The position numbers were made by a program, and so were the translations under genes. Below, piece by piece: positions 46,101 to 57,006 of a stretch of DNA of 64,000 bases; the first letter of the stretch is position 1, and every line of letters begins with the position of its first letter. Origin of the DNA: Crotalaria pallida. Taxonomy: Eukaryota; Streptophyta; Magnoliopsida; Fabales; Fabaceae. The notes beneath the pieces are model-generated. The model was not told the origin of the DNA. It searched no databases and worked only from the letters and a program-made list of their open reading frames with translations. The stretch covers positions 153,838,001-153,902,000 of the forward strand of contig CM075651.1 of the NCBI GenBank assembly GCA_037953625.1, given 5' to 3'.

Positions 46101-47700
46101 GTTGGAATAATTACAGTGGTAGTGTTGGATATAGATATATTGGACCCCAAACTCTCTACTAGATTGTGTTTAAGTACAGATAGTTGCTTGCCAACAAAAT
46201 TGACAAAATCTTTATTTCTTTAATAAGCTAATTGCAAGATTATCTTTACTTTTTAGTTTTGTTAGTAATTGATGTCATAGCTTTTAGTATGATACACAAT
46301 TGTGAAATGAAAGTATGACTTGATGATGACATATCATTTACTATATGGTGTTCATTTCTATCATGTGGTATATTCATGCTCAACTTCATGAAAATCATGC
46401 CACTTTCACTGTTCTGAGATGAATCTTAATTCTTATGCCACCAAATAAAGGTATGGGTAAAATGTGAACTATTGTATGTAATAATACAAGGATGGGATAG
46501 GCTGTGGTTTTTGTTATGATCTAAGTTTTTAGTTTAATCAACTATTCAGTGATGTAAAACTATTTGTTCTAATTTTGTTTTATCTTATTGGGGTTCTTGC
46601 TGCTATGGGGATTTAGTTAATTTAGTTAATTGGATTATATTTTGCCTTTTCCTGTTTTATATAATATACAATTGCATTTAGTTAAACCACTTAATAGCTT
46701 CAATTGGCATGCCCTGCTGAAATAGTGGTATGGAATATGATTTTAATATTTCACTTATCAAGTGTTTTGTCTCCTTTTTTTTTCTTTGCAACATTGTCTA
46801 TATATATCATCCTTCTTTCCTTATAGTTATCTATCTATATCTTTTATACAACTAAAAAAAGGAGTAAGTAGAAATTGTTTTTTCTGCATATCTTCTCTGA
46901 TATTTCTGTTTAATGGCATTGCAATTCTATTTTTAAATCTTTTTTATAGGTACGTTGTCAAGAGCAATAGTCCTTTAAGCACTCTGTGTTTCCAAGTGAC
47001 TATTGAACCATCAATTTATTTAATCCTAGGTCCTTATTTCAGTTCCTTTTTAAATTCTTATTTTCTCCCTAAATATCCCTTCTCCAAAATCTTACAATAG
47101 AATACAAGTCAGGAAACCAGAAATGGGGAGATCAAGACTCTTTTACTCCCCACTTGATAGACCTGTGGTAAGTTCTCTTTTGCATTGTCATCTCAACAAG
47201 AAAATGTTAACCTCTTTGTGCTTGAAGGGGTTGGACATTGTCCCCATGATGATCGGCTGGAATTAGTTAATGAGAAATGATTTCCTTGGTTGGCCTATCT
47301 TTCAAATTCATGTGTATAACTCAAAAGCTGTAACATTCTTTTATGACTTCTTCATGTTTTATATATAACTGCCATGTATTCCATCTGTATAGACGGTCAC
47401 CATTTTATTTGTATTCATTTACACAACCGGAGTTGATACTGGGTACACTTTTAAACATGCCATGTACACGGAATAAATAACTGCGGAATAAACTTTTAAA
47501 CATGCCATGTACACGGAATAAATAACTGCGGAATAAATAAGGAATCTAAAAAATAAAAACATGTTATTTATTTTTAATTTTAAATTTTTTTAAATTTAAT
47601 GATAATTCCATAACAAAATAAAATACATTTCATTACATTATAGCTTTTATATATAAAATTACAAATTCAGTTTTCGCATTTCATTTGGTACCAAAATTTA
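43158..47700 (+). other. Unidentified transcript-like region ahead of a Helitron-type end
   Basis: From about 43430 the plus strand looks like a plant gene without a recognisable protein: a CT-rich leader (43480-43590), donor-like sites (cctgtgggtaagtc near 43780), acceptor-like sites (gtttgtgtgcaggtcgcg near 44020; ttttttataggtacg near 46945) and long T-rich, intron-like stretches. A tandem near-duplication of about 90 bp (gtttggtgacggcgatactc / gtttagtgacagcgatactt, 43650-43760) and a direct repeat of about 48 bp (acttttaaacatgccatgta, 47448 and 47489) are present. It may be a captured gene fragment carried by a Helitron, or a non-coding RNA gene. The longest frame (44012-44305) is hydrophobic and T-rich and was not accepted. 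Confidence 0.35.
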
Positions 47701-47714
47701 TTTCATCCTTCAAT

Positions 47715-47766
47715 CAACAAAAACCAAACGTTATCGACCCGTGCGATGCACGAGCATACGTACTAG
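47715..47766 (+). mobile_element. Helitron-type 3' terminus
   Basis: The short hairpin cgtgcgatgcacg (stem CGTGC/GCACG) is followed after about ten bases by CTAG and then T, the classic Helitron 3' end. The sequence gacccgtgcgatgcacgagc is very like known plant Helitron ends. The 5' end (TC after A) was not found with certainty, so the length is unknown; the region from about 43.3 kb is a candidate body. Confidence 0.65.
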
Positions 47767-48034
47767 TTTATACAACAATCGGGAGAAGGGTCACGGAAAG
47801 AATTACTGTATTTGTTTAATTATGACGTGGTTCATAGGTAGTGAGCGCGAGACCAATCAAGACCTTATCAAAATATTCAATATTTTCATCACGAAATAAT
47901 GATTTATTGCTCAAAAAGTTACGACGGTGTTAAAAAAAAAGTTACGACCCTGTTAGATCATAATCAAAATTATGAATTCATTTCCCCTTATTTTTCTCAC
48001 TTGGAGTCTTGTTGTCACTCAGTTCTGTAAAATA

Positions 48035-48333
48035 TATTTCCTCCGGTCTTATATATAGGGCATACTTAACCGTATTTTCCGGACAAAGGAAAATAGTTAC
48101 TTTTGTGAATTTTATGAGAATATATTGTAACATTACAATTTTACCCTCCACACTTTACTTGGAAAGCTCACATTCATTAATGAATAACAAAAAAAAAATA
48201 GTTAGTCAAAATATTTAATAAGAACAAAAAAGATAAAAAACAATCAATGATGCATAGAAAATATAAAATGTCCTATACATAAGACCAAATATTTCTTCTA
48301 AAAAGTGTCATGTATACAAGATCAGAACGAGTA
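48035..48333. mobile_element. Stowaway-like MITE, 'ttaagtatgccctat' subfamily, inverted
   Basis: Ends tatttcctccggtcttatat and acaagatcagaacgagta. The interior (gtaacattacaattttaccc) is the inverse of the copy at 31264-31556. Confidence 0.75.
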
Positions 48334-48339
48334 CACCAT

Positions 48340-48545
48340 TTGAGACACCGGTTGTTGGGATCACTCGGGGACCAGTGCCTGTTGTTACTTGTTAACCGAT
48401 ATATCTATTTCTGATTGTGTGTCTGGATCCGTTAAAATCAACTAGCATGTGAATGGAGCAAGCCTTACTGGAAGCATCGCCCCTGAAAGGACCCGACCGT
48501 GGTGCGAGGGATTAGTCACCTAGTTGCGCGGGTGGATACCCTGGT
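48340..48545. mobile_element. Possible SINE-like remnant
   Basis: A less AT-rich block that ends gcgagggattagtcacc...ggataccctggttcatccaa followed by A bases. The 'ggattagtc...ggatacc...ccaaaaa' pattern is like the tails of plant SINEs. No clear A and B boxes or target duplication were found. Confidence 0.35.
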
Positions 48546-49217
48546 TCATCCAAAAACTAGTATAAGTTTATAATTGTACTTTCAAATAACTTTTTAAATA
48601 TTTTAAAATTAATTAATTTAATCATTAAGTTCAATGTTGCAATAGAGTAAATCACGTCTACAAATTTTTATCAAATATACAAAAATTAATTGATATTTCA
48701 TAGCACAATTTTTTTAATTGTATGATGTGTTATTTAAAATATAAGTAAAAATTGTTCAAAAAAAAATATAAATAAAAATTTATTAATATATTGTATATCT
48801 ATGAATTTTCAAATGATCTAAATTTTGGAACATATGATCATCATGACAATACTACCATTAAATTCAACGGTTGAATTGATTAATTTCATAATCTATAAAA
48901 AGGTTTTTTTTTTTAATCACTTGGTGTAAAGGGATCCTAACTTTTGAGTATTACTCCATCCATTTCAAATGTACTGAAATTTAAGGTTATTCACAAAAAT
49001 TAAAAATGATTAAAAGATGTAAAAATTTGATATATTCTAATCATAGAAAGAATTCATGTACACCAAGTTAAATTACATCAACTTTTACACCACATATATT
49101 TTTCTTAATAAACATGAAATCTCCTAAAAGAATCTTATATTAAAAAACAGAAAAAATATATAAAAACAAATCCATTTAACGAAAATAAAAGTCAAAGCCA
49201 TTAGATTGAACTTGTAA

Positions 49218-49524
49218 GTTATATTTTAGTTGCGATTACATCCCTTAATTTTTTTCGTTTCAAATAAGTCCGGAAGTTATTATCGTCTAACAAATCAGTC
49301 TTTTTCGTTAATTTTTTTTTATTAAATGACACGTGTCACTCTACTAATGGTGCAACGTATTAAGGAAATGGTTTAATAATTTTCTAAAAATATTTTCTTA
49401 TGGTGACACGTATCATTTAATGAAAAAAATTAACAGAAAGGACTAATTACAATTTAAGGATTTATTTGAAACGAAAAAAAATAAAAGGACAAAATCAAAA
49501 GTAAAAAATAACTTAAGGGACGAG
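49218..49524. mobile_element. Foldback element, about 300 bp
   Basis: Arms: cccttaatttttttcgtttc on the left and gaaacgaaaaaaaataaaag...cttaaggga on the right; attaaatgacacgtgtcac pairs with gtgacacgtatcatttaat. Non-coding. Confidence 0.65.
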
Positions 49525-49702
49525 AAAATAATTCATTTATAAGAGTCGAAAATAAAAATTTTGAAGTATTAGCACCCTTACCCACACAAATCACTACTCC
49601 CCCTGTTCCTTAATTTTTTGTTTTTAATTTTAGCCTTTTTTTTTAAAAAAAAAATTCATATTTTTTGTATTTTTTCAATTTCAATGCATAAATATATTAT
49701 TG

Positions 49703-49918
49703 TACTCTCTCCGGTCCTATTTATAAGTCACATTTTAGAAGGATTTTTTTGTCATATTTATAAGTCACTTTGTATTTTCTAAGAGAAATTCCTAATGCAA
49801 GTTAAGAGAGTAAGATTATAATGTTTAAGTATTTTTTTAAAGTTTCAAGAAACCTAACTACCCTCCTGGGACCGTGTGATATGGTTAAGTTTGCCTATAA
49901 ATAGGACTAGAGAGAGTA
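49703..49918. mobile_element. Stowaway-like MITE, internally deleted
   Basis: Ends tactctctccggtcctattt and aaataggactagagagagta with TA borders. At 216 bp it is shorter than its relatives because part of the interior is gone. Confidence 0.75.
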
Positions 49919-50043
49919 GAGAGTATTTTTCTTTCCAATCATTCATTCAATCAGTTCTATTACTTTTCAATAATTATATTTTTATTCTATCTCCTATTTC
50001 TAAACCACTATACATTAATTAATAGACATACTTCCTAATAAAT

Positions 50044-50621
50044 TACTACATCCGGTCCTTATTATAGAGCATACTTAACCATATAATACATATCAAGGAA
50101 AGTAGTTAGTTTTATGAATTCTATGAGAATATATTTTAACATAACAATTTTATTATCTTAATTTTTCTTGAAAAATTCACACTGATTAATGAACAAAAAT
50201 AAATAAATAGATAGTTAAGCATTTAAAAGGGGCAAAAAAGATGCTCCCTCCGTCCCTAAATATGAAGCCTCTTTGGGAGATTTCGCGTCCATTAAGAAAG
50301 TGAAATAATTTAGTTAACTGTATTGGAAATGTGAACTTTTGATATGTAATTTCAAAATTACCCCTATTAATATTTTTGGGAATCTAAAAAATGTTAAATA
50401 AATATGAGTGTTTAATTTGTGGAAAAAAGTAATTAATGATCATTGAAAATTGGTATGAGGCTTTATAAATATAGACAAAATAAAAGTGTCAAGAGGGCTT
50501 TATATTTAGGGACGAAGGTAGTAAAAATTATAAATGATGCATAGGAAATATAAAATGACTTATAATTAGAACAAATAAAATCTTCTAGAATAATGACCTA
50601 TAAAAAGGACAGAAGGGAGTA
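50044..50621. mobile_element. MITE split by a second MITE
   Basis: Outer ends: tactacatccggtccttatt (50044) and aaaggacagaagggagta (50621). Inner element 50242-50523 (gctccctccgtccctaaat to atttagggacgaaggtagta). The outer interior resumes with aattataaatgatgcatagg. Confidence 0.75.
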
Positions 50622-50648
50622 TTAAATACTACTTATTACAATTTTCAA

Positions 50649-50995
50649 TACTCCCTCCGTTTCATTGAGTTTGGTCTTTTAGCCTATTTTTCTTGTTTCA
50701 CAATGTTTGACCTTTTACATTTTCAATACACAAACATAATTTTTTTCTCCAATTTATTCAATCATTTCTCTCACTCCTCATTAATTCTAGTTTTATCATC
50801 TCTCTCATATCTAAACCACTATACATTAATTAATGGACACACTTATTAATAAAAATTAAATACGACCACAATTTTGAATAAGGATTAAATATGGACATTT
50901 TAGACAAACTATATGCAGTAGTATAATACTTACAATAATTAACATTTTCTTAATATGTGTGCTCAAGCCAAAAAGGCCAAACTCAATGAAGAGTA
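50649..50995. mobile_element. MITE with 'ttcattgagtttggtcttt' ends
   Basis: Ends tactccctccgtttcattga and tcaatgaagagta pair over about 30 bases. About 85 bases of its right part (cttacaataattaacatttt) are repeated at 51030-51080 in front of the next element. Confidence 0.65.
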
Positions 50996-51084
50996 AAGAT
51001 TAAATAGGGATATTTTAGAAAAAAACACATATAAAACTTACAATAATCAACATTTTCTTAATATATGTGCTCAAACTTAAAAGA

Positions 51085-51348
51085 TACTCCCTCTATTCCT
51101 ATTTATAGGGCATACTTAACCATATCACACGGACCAAGGAGAGTAGTTAGATTTATTGAAACTTCAAAAAAATACTTCAACATTACAGTCTTACCCTCTT
51201 AACTTGCATTGGGAATTTCACAATGTATTACTTCACATTAATGGGCAAAGAGCAAATAAGAGAAATAACAATAAATGTCTCTTAGAAAATACAAAGTGAC
51301 TTATAAATAGGATCGGAAGGAGTAAAAAATTAAGAAATGGAGGGAGTA
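51085..51348. mobile_element. Stowaway-like MITE plus a second right end
   Basis: 51085-51324 has ends tactccctctattcctattt and aaataggatcggaaggagta. The 24 bases after it (aaaaattaagaaatggagggagta) are another MITE right end, which suggests insertion close to the end of an older copy. Confidence 0.65.
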
Positions 51349-51699
51349 TGTTAAAAGTGATTTTTTATGGACTTTTGCCACAAATTATGTTTGTGGCCAC
51401 TCTTAATATTACTCCAGCATGCAGACCATTCTTACATTTGTACATTCAATGTCAAAGCTTTGATGAGCCAAATTAATGGCATTTGCGCATTGTGGTAAAC
51501 TAAAAATGCGGACAATGACATGCCATAATGAATGGCAATTGAAGGAAAATCAATGTCATTCAAACCGGCCGGCCAAATAAATACTCCTAAATTTCACTTT
51601 ATTTGTCTTTTAAAGTTTGGGTCTTTTGACAAGTACCTCAATGACACGATTTTAAAAAAGGAAAAAAATTTATGAGTCCAAGTTACTTATTTGTTTTAA

Positions 51700-51870
51700 G
51701 GGTCTTGCTAACAAGTACCTAAGAGCACTTGTTAAGGTTACTTAATATAGAAAAAAAATCTTAAGTCCACATTCTCCACTTTCTCGTAAACATAAAAAAT
51801 CACACTTTCCAACAACTTTTATCTATTTTGCCTTTCTTAACAAGTGCCCTACTTGTTAGCATTTTCCTTG
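51700..51870. mobile_element. Small MITE, gctaacaagtgc family (best copy)
   Basis: Left end gggtcttgctaacaagtacc with agagcacttgttaagg; right end cttaacaagtgccctacttg then ttagcattttcc. Length about 170 bp. Decayed relatives lie at 12830, 20721, 29830, 34895, 51890, 53087 and 61451. Confidence 0.65.
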
Positions 51871-51979
51871 TTTAAAAATTCAAAAAAAATGCATTTTTCC
51901 ATAACTTCTAACCATTTTTAATCTCTTAATAATACTCTAAGAACACTCTTTAGTATTTTCTTGTTTTTACACAAATTAG

Positions 51980-52264
51980 TACTCCCTCCGGCTCGAATTA
52001 TAAGCAATTCTAACCACTTTTACGCTTATTAAGGAGGTTAGTTGATTGTATTTATTTTTCTCAAATTTATAAAAAATAGAGGTATTTTTGGAAAGTAGTA
52101 TTGAGAATGAAACAAAAATTAATTAAGATTACAATTTTCTAGAGATGTTTTAGGAAAGTGGTATTGGGAATGAAACAAAATTTAATAAAGTTAGTTAGTT
52201 TTGCTTATATTTTAAACAAGAGTAGTATGTTTTTTGTTGCTTATAATTCGAACCGGAGGGAGTA
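51980..52264. mobile_element. Young Stowaway-like MITE, CGAATTATAAG subfamily
   Basis: Ends tactccctccggctcgaatt and aattcgaaccggagggagta are almost perfect inverted repeats. In inverse orientation it matches 30923-31208 closely along its full length. Confidence 0.88.
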
Positions 52265-52560
52265 CTCCCTTTGTCTCGTTATAAATCACTTTTATCTAAT
52301 TTACACATATTAAGAAAAATAATTATTACAATACTAAAATTTATTAAAAAAAAATATGTTGACATTACAAAATTATCCATATTTAAAATTTTACAATTTT
52401 ACTGATTTCTCTCTCTATTGTAATTAATACTCTCACCCCTATGAAATTATGATGGTGTATTTGATATAAACTCTTTAATACAATTCTAAAGTGATTTATA
52501 ATACTGTAAATAAAAAAAAACTTTTAAAATGATGACTTATAATAAAGGATGTAGGAAGTA
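52263..52560. mobile_element. Stowaway-like MITE sharing its TA with the previous one
   Basis: Left end tactccctttgtctcgttat begins at the TA that ends the previous element; right end aaggatgtaggaagta. Interior as in the element at 8604-8904. Confidence 0.75.
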
Positions 52561-53687
52561 CAAAATAATACCTGTGTCAAATTTTAAGATACTCATGTAA
52601 ATATATATATTTTTATTATTTATAAGTCGTTTTCTAAATGAATTCTTTATTCTTATTTATCAGTCACTTTGTGTTTTTTAAAAGACATTTATTGTTCTTT
52701 TATTTTAATTGCTCTTTGTTTACTAATGTGAAAATAATTCTAAAATTTTCATTGCAAATTGTGAGGTAAAATTATAATGTTAAAGTATTTTTTTAAAGTT
52801 TCAAAAAATGTTATTACTTCTCTTAATCTATATAATATAGTTAAACAAAACTTGTAAACAGGACCAGATCTTTTAATATAAAACTCTTCTCAAAATTTTG
52901 GGTCATATTTATAAGATTTCACCTCAATTTTAAAAAATAATGATAATAATTATAGTGATGATTTTGAATAAATATACTTCTTCCGAAATGGTATACTCTT
53001 ATTTTTTTTCCAAGAAGACACGTTCTTTTAGGTGTTTATTCTTGGTGTTGAAATTAAAAAAAAAAAAAAAATCCTATTTTGAGAAAGGTTTTGCTAACAA
53101 ATTTTAAAGATAGTTGCTAAGGTTACTAATTATAGAAAAAAATTCACTGGAATATTTATCATCCTCTGGAAAACATTAAAAAAATCATACTTTCCAACAA
53201 TTTGGTTCTTTAACATACAAGTGCCCTGCCTAATAATACTACATCCGTTCATATTTATTTATCTTATTTCTAACAAAAACACATATTTCAATAAACTTAA
53301 TCATTACTTAGATTTCAATACATTAATTATGTTTTTTCTCACTGTACCATTTCTCTTTCTATAATCATTAATTTTTCTTCATTACTTACATAAACTAAGA
53401 CATATTAAATAAGGACAAATATGAAAAATAACATTTATTACACTATTGAAATTCTCAATAGGAGAAATAAAAGGAATATAAAAAATGATTTTCTTAACTT
53501 CAACCCTAAGGGCTGAGGATAAGAGGCTTAAAATAACATTTTTACATTGAAAAATTAAAGATTTAATACTTAGGTGATAGTTGACTTCATTTTCCAACGT
53601 CACTTTACCATTTTTAGCTCCTTATCCTTAGCTCTAAGGGATGAGGTTATGCAAACCCTATAAAAAATCTGTTAAAAAAAAGACAAA
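52561..53687. other. AT-rich DNA with MITE fragments
   Basis: Words of the 31264-type element (52600-52860) and of the gctaacaagtgc family (53087-53238) can be seen, and one left end (ctacatccgttcatatttat) lies near 53239. No gene is seen. Confidence 0.45.
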
Positions 53688-53876
53688 TACTGTTTTCTCC
53701 GGTCCTATTTATAATACCCTTTTGGGGTTTTTCACTCCCACCAAAGAGAGTGAATAAATTTGTTAGTGTCATTGGAAATATGAAAATTTGATATATTTTT
53801 TCAAAACTACCCCTATAATTATTATTGGAACTTTAAAAACCCCAAAATGATCTTATAAATAGGACGGGAGGAAGTA
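53688..53876. mobile_element. Short Stowaway-like MITE
   Basis: Ends ttttctccggtcctatttat and ataaataggacgggaggaag with the common interior. At about 190 bp it is internally deleted. It lies some 260 bases upstream of the glycosyltransferase start. Confidence 0.75.
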
Positions 53877-54139
53877 ATAAAAAAGAGAGGAGGTAGCATT
53901 TACCTTTGAGAAAATCTGTTAAGTAAGCATGTCCGAAGTGGCTTTGCACCCTCGTGTAAAACACTAAAATGTCGTCCTCTATCATTTATGGGGGCAACAA
54001 GGTTCACGTGGTTCTGCTGAAAGCTGGATAGCTAAAAACTTTAGTAGAAGCATTTAATTGGGAAAAAAAAAATAGTTTCACGGCAATGCATAAATGTGCT
54101 AAGGAGATTGATTTTTTAAGCATATGTACAGTACACACC

Positions 54140-56813
54140 ATGGCCCAAAAGAATGGTCTGAGATTGGTACTCCTCCCTTTGCCGCTGCAAGGGCACTTAA
54201 ATCCAATGCTTCAGCTAGCTGATATCCTTCACTCAAAGGGTTTCTCCATAAGCATCATTCACACCAGTTTTAACTCTCCTAACCCATCAAACTACCCTCA
54301 CTTAATCTTCTGTTGCATCCAAGATTGTTTAACGGAAAGTGAATCATCTACATTGGATCCATTACAACTTGTCATTAGACTAAACATTAAATGTGTAACA
54401 CCTTTCAGGGAAATGTTGGCTAAGGTTCTTTCAGATGTTTCTGATGAGCCTATTGCTTGCTTGATCTCAGATGCTTTATTTTATTTCACACAAGGTGTTG
54501 CCAATAACTTTAAGCTCCCAAGGATTGTGTTAAGAACCACCGGAGTACCGTCCTTTGTTCCTTTTGTTTTATTTCCACTTCTAATTGAAAGAGGTTATCT
54601 TCCTATAAAAGGTACGTTTTACTTAAACATACATCAATTGGTGAACATAAATTTTTTGGATATGAATCTCTATCATGGCATGAATGACATATTCTTGTTA
54701 CCTTTGTGAGAAAATTTTCATTATTTAATTAACAAACAAAAATGTTAAACGAAACAAATTACTCAGAGTTGGCAGTGGAAATTGCGGGTTGAGCTAGGCT
54801 AGATCTTGCTCTTGTATAAAGGTTTCGGCCTTCTATTTTGGACCATTTTGTGTAAAAGAGGTTTAACAATAAAAATGAGATTCTTGAGTTTGTAAGCTTG
54901 AGAGATGTATGTAGAAGTACCGAATCCATGCCTCAATGGCTTGGAGAAAACGGATGGAGCATCATGAAGAATCATCGCGAGGATCGACCGGGGTGCTCTT
55001 TATCATTGAAATCGCTCTATTAGGTGAAGAAAGAGTTGAATATGGTTGTGTCTCAATGGATGAAGAGAATGGGGAAATATGATGGTGAATGTGGGTAAGG
55101 CTTTGCTTTGGGTATCCTTCTTTTATGGTTCTTTAGGTGTTAGTGGTGCTATGGTTCCTCTCTCTTGTCTGATGTCTCCCTCTTGTTTTGTATCTAAGTG
55201 TCCTTTTTGAAGGATTTTGAATGGGCGTAAGGGTGATGAAGGTTGGAAGAGTTGGTTCTGTAAGGAAAGAATGAGTCCCTTTTATAGAGGGGGTGAGAGT
55301 ATGATGGTAATATAGCTAAACTTGATGGCCAAGTATACTTGGTGACCAAGTTTGTGAAGGTGGGCTAGTCACCGCTCACACAGTAATTGAGCCATCAGAA
55401 GCTATTGTGGAGAGCGATGGGTTTGAACGATGAGTGGTGAGCGAGCGATGGGTGGTGAGCGAAGCGAGTAGACACTGTGAGTAGGTGAGTGGTAATTGGG
55501 GAGCGTCGTGTGGGTGAGCGATCAACTAGGTGACCGGCCAAATAAGTGAGCGGCTTAGTCCTAAGGCGTCCTAGGTCTTAGAGCGTCATGGGTGTCAGAT
55601 TGTCCTCGGCCCTTATCTATCATATGGGCGCTTTGTCAAGGCATGAACGTCTTGTACACTTTCCTCCATCCAAAGCCTTCCAAGCCACGTAGTCCATGAA
55701 GTTCCCAACTTAGTGGTGCCGCCGATGTGCCGTCCTACACCGAGGCGGCATGAGCCCACTAAGTACCTTACCGTTTCGCCTTTCGTCTTGGTTGCAATTA
55801 TAATTATCTTATCTTTCCTGCAATGTTAAATAAAGATTATGACCATAATAAAAAACAGGTCCAAACACCTTCACCTACTATTTGTAACAAACTTCATTTT
55901 GAAGCTTGAACTACCCTATTATACACATCTCACAAAAATAATAACAAATTGAAAAGGTAAAAAAAAATAAAATTAATAAGGCATATATTTTATATTTGTT
56001 TAATATATCACTTAATTATGAAACACCTAATTTGATACATAAAGTTTAATATGCTAAAATCACAATCATTGAATTCCAACTCTATTTACAACCAATTCTA
56101 AACTCGATCATAACTATTGAATTAAGTTAAATTTAATCAAATCGATTGCTAAATTAAAACTTTTTATATCAATGGGAGTTGAATCAAGTGTTGCGATCCT
56201 ACCAACTTGAAAACTTGGAAATGAGGCTTGAGACTAAAAAGTCTCATATTCGATTCCCGTCGCTGGAAGAGACATAGGAATGCGACCTCGTGCAGAATTA
56301 ATCTCCATTTCTTGGTATTAAAGGTGTTCTTGAGATACCTGTGAGCTGTTGTACTTGCCAAAGAGTACAAAAAAAAATTTAAAATTTTCTATCACATAAA
56401 TCATTTATATCAAATTTCACAAAAATTCAAAATCATTTACTCTTTTCGTCCCATAAGTTATGATCTTTTGAAGATTTTTTTTTTCCATAAGTTATGATAA
56501 TTTAGAAATCCAAAACTCATTTATACATCTTTTTCAAGCATACCCTAATTTATTGTATTCTCTTTTTCATCACTCATTATTCATCTCTATTAAATATAAT
56601 CTTCATACATTTATTATTACTCTATCTTATTTTATTAAATGGGGGTAATTTAGTTAAATTGTATCAAATTCATACATTGTTTACTAATTTCTTAATCTAT
56701 GTGAAATCTCCAAAAGATCATAACTTATGGGACGGAGGGAGTAATATTTTTTTGAATAAATCAAAATTAACAAAATATGTGTTTAAAAAATATATGGAAA
56801 CGAAACTATTTGA

Positions 56814-56853
<40 letters not shown>

Positions 56854-56972
56854 TGTTTAAATTTTCTCAAACTTGAGACCAAGCGTTTTTGACATAAAAT
56901 GGATATATTCATAGATCTTGGACTTCAATTTATAAATAAAAATATAATAAAGTATGGCAACGGCGGTGAATT

Positions 56973-57006
<34 letters not shown>

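Noticed and set aside
54086..54139. N-terminal extension of the UGT from the ATG at 54086
   Set aside because: The 18 extra residues do not look like the family, whereas the ATG at 54140 gives the normal N-terminus.
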